From NCBI RefSeq assembly GCF_900107235.1, contig NZ_FNPF01000016.1, positions 36,717 through 100,716 of the forward strand: DNA of 64,000 nt, in the 5' to 3' direction. Below the pieces are notes generated by a model. That model worked only from the letters and a program-made list of their open reading frames with translations, did no database searches and was not told the DNA's origin. Below are positions 28,859 through 36,399 of this stretch, piece by piece. The translations under genes and the position numbers were made by a program. Position 1 is the first letter of the stretch. Each line of letters begins with the position of its first letter. The stretch is from Citreimonas salinaria. GTDB lineage: Bacteria; Pseudomonadota; Alphaproteobacteria; Rhodobacterales; Rhodobacteraceae.

Positions 28859-29800
28859 TCAGGCGGTCAGCACGATGGCCACATAGCCCACGTAGAGCGC
28901 CGACAAGGCCACGCCCCAGACCCGGCCGATGTCGCGGCGCAGGTAGACGAACGGGATCAGCAGCAGCGACGCGCCCAGCATCACCCACAGGTCGAAGCGC
29001 AGGAACGCCGGATCGACCGGGATCGGCGCCACCAGCGCGGCGATGCCGATGATGCCCAGCAGGTTGAACATGTTCGACCCGATCACGTTGCCAAGCGCCA
29101 CGTCCGCCTGCCGGCGGATCGCGGCCATGACGGTCGTCGCCAGTTCCGGCATCGACGTGCCCACCGCCACCAGCGTCAGCCCGATCACCGACTCGGACAG
29201 GCCGAACATGCGGGCGATCTCGGTGGCGCTGTCGATCAGCAGGTCCGCGCCGATCGGCAGGCCGATAAGGCCCACGATCAGGTAGACGATGATCTTCCAC
29301 CACGGCATGTCCGGGTCCGCACCCTCCACCTGCTCGGGCTTCGGCGACGACTTGCGGTGCGCGCGCGCGTCGCGAAACGCCACGAACAGCATGACGGCCA
29401 GCCCGGCCAGAAGGCCGAGCCCCGCGATCCAGTCGAACACGCCGCGGAACGCCAGCGCGATGAACAGCACCGACGCGGCCAGCATCTGCACATAGCTGGT
29501 GCGGGTATCGTGCTCGGACGTGTGCATGACCGCGATCAGCGCCGGGATGCCCAGCACCAGCAGCACGTTGGCGGTGTTCGATCCCACCACGTTGCCCAGC
29601 GCGATCCCCGGCACTCCCGCCAGCGCGGCCTGGACCGAGATCAGAAGTTCGGGGGCCGAAGTGCCGAAGGCGACGATGGTCAGGCTAACGATCAGCGCGG
29701 GCACGCCCAGCCGCAGGCTCACGTTCACGGCCCCCTTCACAAGCGCGTCGCCGGCAAGCAGAAGGATGATCAGCCCGAGGGCCGCGTAGACGAAAACCAT
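28859..29800 (-). CDS. Calcium/sodium antiporter, CaCA family (YrbG-like)
   Basis: A 313-residue inner-membrane exchanger with two homologous halves. The alpha repeats are GTSAPELLISVQAALAGVPG with GNVVGSNTANVLLVLG in the first half, and GTSMPELATTVMAAIRRQAD with GNVIGSNMFNLLGIIG in the second. These carry the acidic ion-binding residues of Na+/Ca2+ exchangers. The central loop (RDARAHRKSSPKPEQVEGAD) is cytoplasmic and charged. Start MVFVYAALGLIILLLAGDALV is chosen over longer frames. It follows the small Cys-rich gene and precedes the SDR gene. Confidence 0.93.
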   Translation of the reverse strand: MVFVYAALGLIILLLAGDALVKGAVNVSLRLGVPALIVSLTIVAFGTSAPELLISVQAALAGVPGIALGNVVGSNTANVLLVLGIPALIAVMHTSEHDTRTSYVQMLAASVLFIALAFRGVFDWIAGLGLLAGLAVMLFVAFRDARAHRKSSPKPEQVEGADPDMPWWKIIVYLIVGLIGLPIGADLLIDSATEIARMFGLSESVIGLTLVAVGTSMPELATTVMAAIRRQADVALGNVIGSNMFNLLGIIGIAALVAPIPVDPAFLRFDLWVMLGASLLLIPFVYLRRDIGRVWGVALSALYVGYVAIVLTA

Positions 29801-29807
29801 GAAAAGC

Positions 29808-29969
29808 CTATCCTTTGGTGCAGGGACACTGGCCCTTGCCGATGCGGAACCGGCCGCACCGGGTGCAGCGCGCGTCGCGCAGGCGCTTGGCGCCCGGCAT
29901 GCGCAGCCGGCCGAACATGGCCAGCACGGCCATGAAGACAAGGAACAGGGCGACGATCTTGACGAGCAT
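29808..29969 (-). CDS. Small membrane-anchored Cys-rich protein (53 aa)
   Basis: A 53-residue ORF: one N-terminal hydrophobic helix (MLVKIVALFLVFMAVLAMFG), a basic linker, then CTRCGRFRIGKGQCPC, which looks like a rudimentary zinc ribbon (CxxC-x10-CxC). It fits exactly between the S49 peptidase (stop at 29970) and antiporter (start 29800) genes on the same strand, with spacing typical of an operon. I do not recognise a named family. The hydrophobic helix plus metal-like cysteines argue against chance. Confidence 0.65.
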   Translation of the reverse strand: MLVKIVALFLVFMAVLAMFGRLRMPGAKRLRDARCTRCGRFRIGKGQCPCTKG

Positions 29970-30767
29970 CTAAAGCCCGAACCGCGCGAACTGGGCGCGT
30001 TCCTCTATGTCGCCGATCACGCCGCCTGCCAGCGCCATGCCGAGGCGCGGCAGCAGCGGCCGTCTCTGTTCGTAACGGCGCAGGCGCACCTTGTCGCCGA
30101 AGCGCGCCTTCATCTGCGGCGCCAGGTGGCCCACCGCGTCGGCCAGACCCTTCTCGACCGCGGCGCGGCCGACCCAGATCTCGCCGGTGAACAGGTCGGG
30201 ATCGTCGGCCAGCTTCGGCCCGCGGCGGGCGCGCACGTGGTCGATGAAATTGCCGTGGATCTGCTTGAGCAGGCGCTTGAGCCGGGCGACATCCTCTTCC
30301 TTCTCGGGGCGAAACGGGTCCATCATGCTCTTGGACTTGCCGGCGGTGTGCACCCTCCGCTCGATCCCGTGGCGGTCGAGGAAGCCATGCGCGCCGAAGC
30401 CCGCCGAAATGACGCCGATCGACCCCACGACCGAGCTGTCGTCGACCCAGATCTCGTCAGCCGCCGCCGCCAGCCAGTACCCGCCCGAGGCCGCCACATC
30501 CTCGACGAAGGCGAAGACGGGCACCTTGTGCTCGTCCGCCAGCCGCCGGATGCGCGCACCGATCAGCGCCGATTGCACCGGCGATCCGCCGGGCGAGTTG
30601 ATCTCGAGCGCGACCGCCGCGGGCTTGCCGCGCTTGAACGCCTTTTCCAGCAGCGACGCCGTCGACCGGTCGGACATGGTGGTTCGGCCGGCCATGCCGA
30701 TCGCGCCCTGCAGCCGCACCACGGCGACCAAGGGGCGCTTTCTGTTGAAGAGGTTCCATCCTGCCAT
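29970..30767 (-). CDS. S49 family serine peptidase (SppA/SohB-like)
   Basis: A 265-residue signal-peptide-peptidase-type protease. The catalytic Ser lies in EDVAASGGYWLAAAADEIW and the catalytic Lys in the HTAGKSKSMMDPF region. INSPGGSPVQSALI forms the oxyanion loop. The short single-domain form without an obvious transmembrane helix resembles the alphaproteobacterial SppA-like group. It would degrade membrane-embedded or cytosolic peptide remnants. The start at MAGWNLFNRKRP is preferred to a longer frame. It probably heads the unit with the small Cys-rich protein, antiporter and SDR genes. Confidence 0.92.
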   Translation of the reverse strand: MAGWNLFNRKRPLVAVVRLQGAIGMAGRTTMSDRSTASLLEKAFKRGKPAAVALEINSPGGSPVQSALIGARIRRLADEHKVPVFAFVEDVAASGGYWLAAAADEIWVDDSSVVGSIGVISAGFGAHGFLDRHGIERRVHTAGKSKSMMDPFRPEKEEDVARLKRLLKQIHGNFIDHVRARRGPKLADDPDLFTGEIWVGRAAVEKGLADAVGHLAPQMKARFGDKVRLRRYEQRRPLLPRLGMALAGGVIGDIEERAQFARFGL

Positions 30768-30946
30768 GGTCAGCGATGTAGAGGGGTGCGCGGGATGAAA
30801 CAAGCCGCGCGGCGCAAAGAAGCAAGCCGCGCCGCCGGGTCATGTGTCTCATTGCGCCTCGAAAATCTTCGGGAAGGAATTTGCGAGGGCAAGCGATCCT
30901 GCCGACGACTGTGTCGCGGAAGGGCGGGGTGTCCATTCCCGCCCCG

Positions 30947-33169
30947 TCAGAAGAAGCTTTGCGGGTCGATGTCGATGGCCAGCCGAAGGTCGCCCTTCAG
31001 CCTGACGGGCGCCACCCATTCTGCCAGCGCCGATTGCAACGCCACGCCTTTTGGCGCCTTGACCAGCAGCCGCACCCGGTGGCGGCCGCGCACCCGCGCG
31101 ATGGGCGCGGGCGCCGGGCCGAAGACTTGCGCGCCGACCCGCCGCAGGGGCGCGTCGTTGCGCGCCAGCGCCATGCCGAGGTCGAAGACCGGACCCGCCT
31201 CCGGCCCCGAAAGGATGATCCCCGCGAGGCGCCCATAGGGCGGCATTCCGGTCGCCCGGCGCTCGGCCGCCTCGGCGCGCCAGAAGGCTTCCTCGTCGCC
31301 GCCTAGGATCGCGCGGATCACCGGGTGCTCGGGCTGGAAGGTCTGCAGCAGCGCCAGTCCCGGCCTTTCCGCCCGCCCCGCGCGGCCCGCGACCTGCCGC
31401 ATCAGTTGAAACGTCCGTTCCGCAGCCCTCAGGTCCGACCCCTGCAGGCCGAGGTCGGCGTCGATCACCCCCACCAGCGTCAGCAGCGGAAAGTTGTGCC
31501 CCTTGGCGACCAGCTGCGTGCCGATGATGATGTCGGCCGCGCCCGCGGCTATGGCCTCGATCTGCGCCTTCAACTCGCGCGCCGTACCGAACAGGTCCGA
31601 GGACAGCACCGCCACCCGCGCGTCGGGAAACAGCGCCGCGGCCTCCTCGGCCATGCGCTCGACGCCGGGGCCCACGGCGGCCAGCTTGCCCTCGACCTCG
31701 CAGGACGGACAGGCGGTGGGGATGGGTCGGCTTTCGCCGCATTGGTGGCAGACCAGGCGCTTGAGAAACCGGTGCTCGACCATGCGCGCGTCGCAGTGCT
31801 CGCAGGCGATCTGCTGGCCGCAGGCCCGGCACAGCGTCACCGGCGCATAGCCGCGGCGGTTGAGGAACAGCATCGCCTGCTCGCCCTTGGCCAGCCGGTC
31901 CCTGACCGCGCGCGCCAGCGCGGGCGACACCCAGCGGTTCGACGGCAGGTCCTGGTCGCGCATGTCGATGGTGCGCATCTCGGGCAGGATCGCCGGACCG
32001 AAGCGCGAGGTCAGGTCCAGCCGCTCGTACTTGCCCGCGTCGGCGTTGGCCCAGGATTCCAGGCTGGGCGTGGCCGAGGCCAGCACCACCCGCGCATCGA
32101 GGATCGAGGCCCGCAGCACCGCCATGTCGCGCGCGTTGTAAAGCACCCCGTCCTCCTGCTTGTAGGACGTGTCGTGTTCCTCGTCGACGACCACCAGCCC
32201 GAGGTCCTGGAACGGCAGGAACAGCGCCGAGCGCGCCCCGATCATCATCTGCGCGCGCCCCTCGGCCGCCATGCGCCAGACGCGGCGGCGCTCGGTCATC
32301 GTGACGCCCGAATGCCACTCGGCCGGTTTCGCGCCGAACCGCGCCTCGACGCGCGTCAAGAATTCCGCCGTCAGCGCGATCTCGGGCAGCAGGACCAGCG
32401 CCTGCCGTCCCTGCCGCAGACATTCGGCCACGGCCTCGAGATAGACCTCGGTCTTGCCCGACCCGGTAACGCCCTTCAGCAGCGTGGTGCCGTAGCGCCC
32501 CGAGCGCTGGCCCGCCCGCAGGGTTTCCGTCGCGCGGGCCTGGTCGTCGGTCAGCGGCTTGCCGGGCAGGTCGGGGTCGAGCCGGGGGAACGGCGTGTCG
32601 CGTGGGCTTTCCTCTTCGAGGATGGCGCCGGTCTTCACCAGCCCCTTGACCACCTGCGGGGTCACACCCGCCGCGTCGGCAAGCTCCTTCAGCGTCAGGG
32701 CGAGGCCGCCGATCTCCTCGGCCGCGTCCAGCACGCGGGCGCGGGCATCGGTCATGCGCTCAGGCTCGCCCTCGCCCCGGCGGTAGACCTTGCGCATCGA
32801 CGGCGGGTCGCCCAGCCCCGGCGCGCGCGTCGCCAGCCGCAGCATCGCCGGCAGCGGCGTCAGCGTGTAGGCTGCAGCCTTCTCGATGAATATCCGCAGT
32901 TCGTCCCGCATCGGCGGCGCGTCCAGCACGCGGATGACCGAGCGCACCTTGGACATGTCGTAGTCGCCCTGCCCCGCCCCCCAGACCACGCCCGCCACCT
33001 TGCGCGGGCCCAGCGGCACCTCGACAAAGGCGCCGGCCCACGCGCCGCCCTCGGGCGCGCGGTAATCCAGCGGCTTGCCCAGCGGCTGCGTGGTCAGAAC
33101 GCCAACCAGCGCGCCCTCGTCGTAGAAGGCGGGCGGTTCGGGAATGATGTCCGGGGTTTCGGGTGGCAT
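30947..33169 (-). CDS. priA: Primosomal protein N' (replication restart helicase PriA)
   Basis: A 740-residue superfamily 2 DNA helicase. The N-terminal 3'-DNA-binding domain starts [45 protein letters not shown]. Walker A is [15 protein letters not shown] and Walker [13 protein letters not shown]. Eight zinc-binding cysteines sit in [17 protein letters not shown] and [10 protein letters not shown] to CPSCE. The helicase C-terminal motifs [12 protein letters not shown] and [14 protein letters not shown] are intact. It restarts stalled forks by loading DnaB. It diverges from fsa with only 54 nt between start codons. Confidence 0.97.
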   Translation of the reverse strand: MPPETPDIIPEPPAFYDEGALVGVLTTQPLGKPLDYRAPEGGAWAGAFVEVPLGPRKVAGVVWGAGQGDYDMSKVRSVIRVLDAPPMRDELRIFIEKAAAYTLTPLPAMLRLATRAPGLGDPPSMRKVYRRGEGEPERMTDARARVLDAAEEIGGLALTLKELADAAGVTPQVVKGLVKTGAILEEESPRDTPFPRLDPDLPGKPLTDDQARATETLRAGQRSGRYGTTLLKGVTGSGKTEVYLEAVAECLRQGRQALVLLPEIALTAEFLTRVEARFGAKPAEWHSGVTMTERRRVWRMAAEGRAQMMIGARSALFLPFQDLGLVVVDEEHDTSYKQEDGVLYNARDMAVLRASILDARVVLASATPSLESWANADAGKYERLDLTSRFGPAILPEMRTIDMRDQDLPSNRWVSPALARAVRDRLAKGEQAMLFLNRRGYAPVTLCRACGQQIACEHCDARMVEHRFLKRLVCHQCGESRPIPTACPSCEVEGKLAAVGPGVERMAEEAAALFPDARVAVLSSDLFGTARELKAQIEAIAAGAADIIIGTQLVAKGHNFPLLTLVGVIDADLGLQGSDLRAAERTFQLMRQVAGRAGRAERPGLALLQTFQPEHPVIRAILGGDEEAFWRAEAAERRATGMPPYGRLAGIILSGPEAGPVFDLGMALARNDAPLRRVGAQVFGPAPAPIARVRGRHRVRLLVKAPKGVALQSALAEWVAPVRLKGDLRLAIDIDPQSFF

Positions 33170-33223
33170 GAAACCGGGTTAAAGCGCTGGGTGTCAGAGG
33201 CCAAGCCATCAACGGAGCCCCCA

Positions 33224-33877
33224 ATGAAATTCTTCGTCGACACCGCCGACATCGACGCCATCCGCGAGTTGCACGCGCTTGGCATGGTGGACGGGGTGAC
33301 CACCAACCCGTCGCTGATCCTGAAATCGGGCCGCGACATCCACGAGGTGACCAAGGAGATCTGCGACCTGGTCGACGGGCCCGTCTCGGCCGAGGTGATC
33401 GCGCTCGATTACGACTCGATGGTCCGCGAAGGCAGCAAGCTGGCCGAGATCGCCGACAACATCGCGATCAAGGTGCCGCTGACCTGGGACGGCCTGAAGG
33501 CGTGCAAGCACTTCACCGACCACGGCCAGATGGTGAACGTCACGCTGTGCTTCTCGGCAAACCAGGCGCTGCTGGCGGCCAAGGCGGGGGCGACGTTCAT
33601 CTCTCCCTTCATCGGCCGGCTGGACGACCTGAACCTGGATGGGATGGAGCTGATCGCCGATATCCGCCAGATCTACGACAATTACGGGTTCGAGACGCAG
33701 ATCCTCGCCGCGTCGATCCGCAACGCCAACCACATGAGCGACGCCGCCAAGATCGGCGCCGACGTGGCCACCGCGCCGCCGGCGGTGATCCACGCGATGG
33801 CGAACCACGTGCTGACCGACAAGGGTCTGGACGCGTTCGTCGCGGACGCGAAGAAGGCCGGCATCAAGATCGTCTGA
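33224..33877 (+). CDS. fsa: Fructose-6-phosphate aldolase / transaldolase-like protein (FSA type)
   Basis: A 217-residue class I aldolase of the TalB3/FSA group. [32 protein letters not shown] is the family opening. The Schiff-base lysine lies in [14 protein letters not shown], and [17 protein letters not shown] and [12 protein letters not shown] follow. Length fits FSA (220) rather than classical transaldolase (over 300). Whether it acts as a transaldolase or as an aldolase on dihydroxyacetone and glyceraldehyde-3-phosphate cannot be decided from sequence. Confidence 0.93.
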   Translation: MKFFVDTADIDAIRELHALGMVDGVTTNPSLILKSGRDIHEVTKEICDLVDGPVSAEVIALDYDSMVREGSKLAEIADNIAIKVPLTWDGLKACKHFTDHGQMVNVTLCFSANQALLAAKAGATFISPFIGRLDDLNLDGMELIADIRQIYDNYGFETQILAASIRNANHMSDAAKIGADVATAPPAVIHAMANHVLTDKGLDAFVADAKKAGIKIV

Positions 33878-33882
33878 GCGTG

Positions 33883-33988
33883 GCGGGGGCGCTGCCCCTT
33901 CCGCCTGGCGGATAAAATTCAGGATCGGGGGCGCTGCCCCCGTCCCTTCGGGACTTCTCCGGGATATTTCTGGACCAAAGAAGACGGG
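33883..33988 (+). repeat. Two-part 3'-end repeat element, copy 3 (double hairpin)
   Basis: Two copies of a hairpin with GGGGC-gct-GCCCC core (33884-33898 and 33927-33942) are followed by the conserved tail starting CTCCGGGATATTTCTGGACC at 33957 and ending AAAGAAGACGGG. It fills the gap between the convergent fsa and kinase-fold genes. Confidence 0.65.
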
Positions 33989-34016
33989 AACGGGCAGCTC
34001 GCGGGCAGTTCGGCGG

Positions 34017-34859
34017 TCAGACGTTCGGTTCGCCCTGCAGGCCCAGCAGCTTGCGAAAGCCGGTCCAGTAGCCCGGCAGGCGCGGCGGTTCGCGAAGGCC
34101 GGCCAGCGCCTCGTCCGCCCACGGCGCCATCTCTGCGGTGGCGAAACCGCGGCCCCATTCCAGGTAGTCCTGCGCGAATTCCGGCCGCAGCCGACAGGCC
34201 GAGCCGACGAGGCCAACCAGCGTTTCGGGCGGCGAGTACCATTCCTCCTGGATGCCCGTGACGCGGGCCTGCATCAGCGGGCCGACCAGGCGCATCAGCC
34301 GCTTGTCCGAGAATTGCAGCAGCATCCGGCCCATTTCCTCGCGCGAGTAGTGGATCAGCGGCGGGAACGTGTCGAAGAACACCGCCTCCTCGCCACGGAT
34401 CGCAAAGTTGCGGATCGACGGGTGGAAGCCGACGCGCTCGTCGCGCCCTGCGGCCCAGTGCCAGAACCGCGCGATCACCAGCCCCGCCGCCTGCATCATC
34501 GCCAGCGTCTCGTCGCGCGTGCCGGTCTGCATCAGCGGGCGCATCAGGCTGTCGGCCGGCAGCGCCTGCTGCACGATCACCGGCACGCGGCGGCCGGAGA
34601 TGTCGAGCAGGTGGAACTCGGTCCCCGGCATCGGCACGTCGGCGGACAGAAGGGCCGCGACGTAATCGTCGTGACACCGCGCCAGCCGGTCCAGCGCCGC
34701 GTCGTCGTCCAGCCCGCGATAGACCTTGATCACCTTGTCCGCGAAAGGCCCCTCGGAGGGGCGGAACGGCGCGCAGAAATAGCCCAGCTTCGACACGGTC
34801 TGCCCGCGGCTTGCGGCGTCGCGGCGGATGAGGTCGGTCAGCGCGGAAAGGTCGGTCAT
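34017..34859 (-). CDS. Uncharacterised protein with kinase-like fold features
   Basis: A 280-residue cytoplasmic protein. Several features recall small-molecule or protein kinases: a strand with lysine (DKVIKVYRGL, near residue 45), then after about 110 residues a catalytic-loop-like FHPSIRNFAIRGEEAVFFDTFPP, resembling the H-x-x-x-x-N and D-x-x motifs of aminoglycoside phosphotransferases. The remainder is helical. It may belong to the DUF6206-type kinase-fold proteins, but I am not certain. It follows the ParA-family gene by 38 nt on the same strand, so the two probably act together. The substrate is unknown. Confidence 0.75.
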   Translation of the reverse strand: MTDLSALTDLIRRDAASRGQTVSKLGYFCAPFRPSEGPFADKVIKVYRGLDDDAALDRLARCHDDYVAALLSADVPMPGTEFHLLDISGRRVPVIVQQALPADSLMRPLMQTGTRDETLAMMQAAGLVIARFWHWAAGRDERVGFHPSIRNFAIRGEEAVFFDTFPPLIHYSREEMGRMLLQFSDKRLMRLVGPLMQARVTGIQEEWYSPPETLVGLVGSACRLRPEFAQDYLEWGRGFATAEMAPWADEALAGLREPPRLPGYWTGFRKLLGLQGEPNV

Positions 34860-34897
34860 GGCGGGCTCCCTGGGCGCCTTGATGTGTCGCCGCTTCC

Positions 34898-35539
34898 CTA
34901 GCGCGGCGGCAGCGCCTTGGCCACCTCTGCGGCCAGCGCGGCCACTTCCTCGCGCGCCGGACCCTTGGGCATCTCGCCGACGCCGCGGCCAAGGCCCAGC
35001 GCCTCGGCGTAGACGACCCGTGCCGCCAGCGACGACTTGGCCACGGTGGCCTCCAGCTTGCCCGCCGCCTCGGCCACCTGCGCGCCCAGCCGCGTGCCGG
35101 GCCGGCCGCGGTTCAGCACCACGAGCGCCGGCTTGCCCTCGCGCGCGGCGAGGTCGAGCACCGACTCGGTCGCCCACAGATCGACATGGCTGACCGCGAC
35201 CGGCACGATCACCAGGTCCGCCACCCGCAGCGCCGGGCGCAGGTCGCTGTCGGCCTTGGGCGGCGTGTCGATGATGACGATGTCGTGGCTGCCGGCCAGC
35301 TTACGGCATTCGTAGCTGACCCCCCAGGCCGAGGACGTGGCGAATTCCAGCCCCTCGCACAGGGCAGGGTCGCTTTCGAGCCGCGTCATGAACCAGCGCC
35401 CCAGGCTGCCCTGCGGGTCGAGATCGACCAGCGCCACGCGCTTGCCCTGCGCGCGCAGCGCGGTCGCCAGATTCGCGGCCAGCGTGGTCTTGCCGCTGCC
35501 GCCCTTCTGCTGCGCGATGGTGATCACCTGCCCGCTCAT
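34898..35539 (-). CDS. Orphan ParA/MinD-family ATPase
   Basis: A 213-residue P-loop ATPase. The deviant Walker A motif is QQKGGSGKTTLAANLA, followed by ALVDLDPQGSLGRWF (Walker A') and IVIIDTPPKADSD (Walker B). It is short, with no N-terminal DNA-binding extension. No parB, parS cluster or segregated cargo gene is adjacent, only a kinase-fold protein downstream. I choose MSGQVITIAQQ because AGGAG precedes it by 6 nt; a start 45 nt earlier is possible. A perfect CtrA motif lies 70 nt upstream, suggesting cell-cycle control. It might position a protein cluster or act on cell-surface structures. Confidence 0.9.
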   Translation of the reverse strand: MSGQVITIAQQKGGSGKTTLAANLATALRAQGKRVALVDLDPQGSLGRWFMTRLESDPALCEGLEFATSSAWGVSYECRKLAGSHDIVIIDTPPKADSDLRPALRVADLVIVPVAVSHVDLWATESVLDLAAREGKPALVVLNRGRPGTRLGAQVAEAAGKLEATVAKSSLAARVVYAEALGLGRGVGEMPKGPAREEVAALAAEVAKALPPR

Positions 35540-35608
35540 CGCGTGCTCCTGTCCCTCTTCGGTCCGACCTTGCACGTGCGGCATGGCGAAATCCAGCCCG
35601 CCCCGCCG

Positions 35609-35623
35609 TTAACCCGCCATTAA
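35609..35623. promoter_or_regulatory. CtrA-binding motif between ParA and outer-membrane-protein genes
   Basis: TTAACCCGCCATTAA is a perfect match to TTAA-N7-TTAA, and both halves continue as TTAACC. It lies 70 nt upstream of the ParA start and 39 nt upstream of the divergent barrel gene start, at a suitable distance to control either. Confidence 0.65.
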
Positions 35624-35661
35624 CCATGAAAGGCACAAGCTTTGCCGCGAAAGGGTCTGCG

Positions 35662-36333
35662 ATGCGCCTGAGGATCTTGCTGACATGGGCGATGCTGGCG
35701 GGTTTGTACGCGAGCATCGCGCAGGCCGGGGCCTGGCCGCGCGACAAGGGCAGCCTGTTTGCCGCCGCGACGGTCCGGCTGGCCTGGCCGCAGGACATCG
35801 CCACCTGGACCAGCACAGACCCCACGCAGGTCTACCGGACGATCTACGTCGAATACGGGCTGACGTCCGAAGTGACCGTCGGGCTCGACCTGGGGCGGGC
35901 GGTGTCGGGCGCCGGCAAGACGGTGGCCTTCGTGCAGTACCCGCTGCGCCAGCGGGACACCGGGCCCGCCATTGCCGCGCAGATGGGGTTCGGCCGGATC
36001 GCCGAAACGCAGATCGTCCGGCCCGGCCTGTCGGTCGGCTGGAGCCTGCCGCACGGCTGGTTGTCCTTTGACGGCGTGGCCGAGATCGGGCTGGAGGACG
36101 GCGCCATCGACTACAAGCTCGACATCACCTGGGGCCGGAACCTGCGCCGCGACGCCAAGCTGATCGTCCAGCTTCAGACCGGCGACACGCAGACCGACGA
36201 GCCATTCGCGCGGCTCGCCCCGTCCTTCGTCATCCCGATCAACAGTCGGCTGCGGCTGGAAAGCGGCGTCGCCTGGGGGGTGGCCGGCGACACGTCTATG
36301 GGCGTCACCGCCGGGCTTTGGTCCGAGTTCTGA
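35662..36333 (+). CDS. Predicted outer-membrane beta-barrel protein
   Basis: A 223-residue secreted protein with a signal peptide (MRLRILLTWAMLAGLYASIAQA). The mature part consists of alternating hydrophobic/polar strands with aromatic girdles, for example IYVEYGLTSEVTVGLDLG, GLSVGWSLPHGWLSFDGVAEIGLE and RLESGVAWGVAGDTSMGV. It ends in Trp-Ser-Glu-Phe, the C-terminal Phe recognised by BamA. No specific family recognised. Start MRLRIL follows AAAGGG at 6 nt. It diverges from the parA-like gene and shares its CtrA-type site. Confidence 0.8.
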   Translation: MRLRILLTWAMLAGLYASIAQAGAWPRDKGSLFAAATVRLAWPQDIATWTSTDPTQVYRTIYVEYGLTSEVTVGLDLGRAVSGAGKTVAFVQYPLRQRDTGPAIAAQMGFGRIAETQIVRPGLSVGWSLPHGWLSFDGVAEIGLEDGAIDYKLDITWGRNLRRDAKLIVQLQTGDTQTDEPFARLAPSFVIPINSRLRLESGVAWGVAGDTSMGVTAGLWSEF

Positions 36334-36358
36334 ACCCGCCCCCGCCCAGCTACGCGAA

Positions 36359-36383
36359 GGCCCCCGGAAACTCCCCGGGGGCC
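36359..36383. terminator. Bidirectional terminator-like hairpin
   Basis: GGCCCCCGG (36359-36367) and CCGGGGGCC (36375-36383) form a perfect 9-bp stem with a 7-nt loop between the convergent barrel and beta-helix genes. No T-run follows, so it is a strong hairpin of uncertain terminator efficiency. Confidence 0.55.
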
Positions 36384-36399
36384 CACCGGACGGATGACC

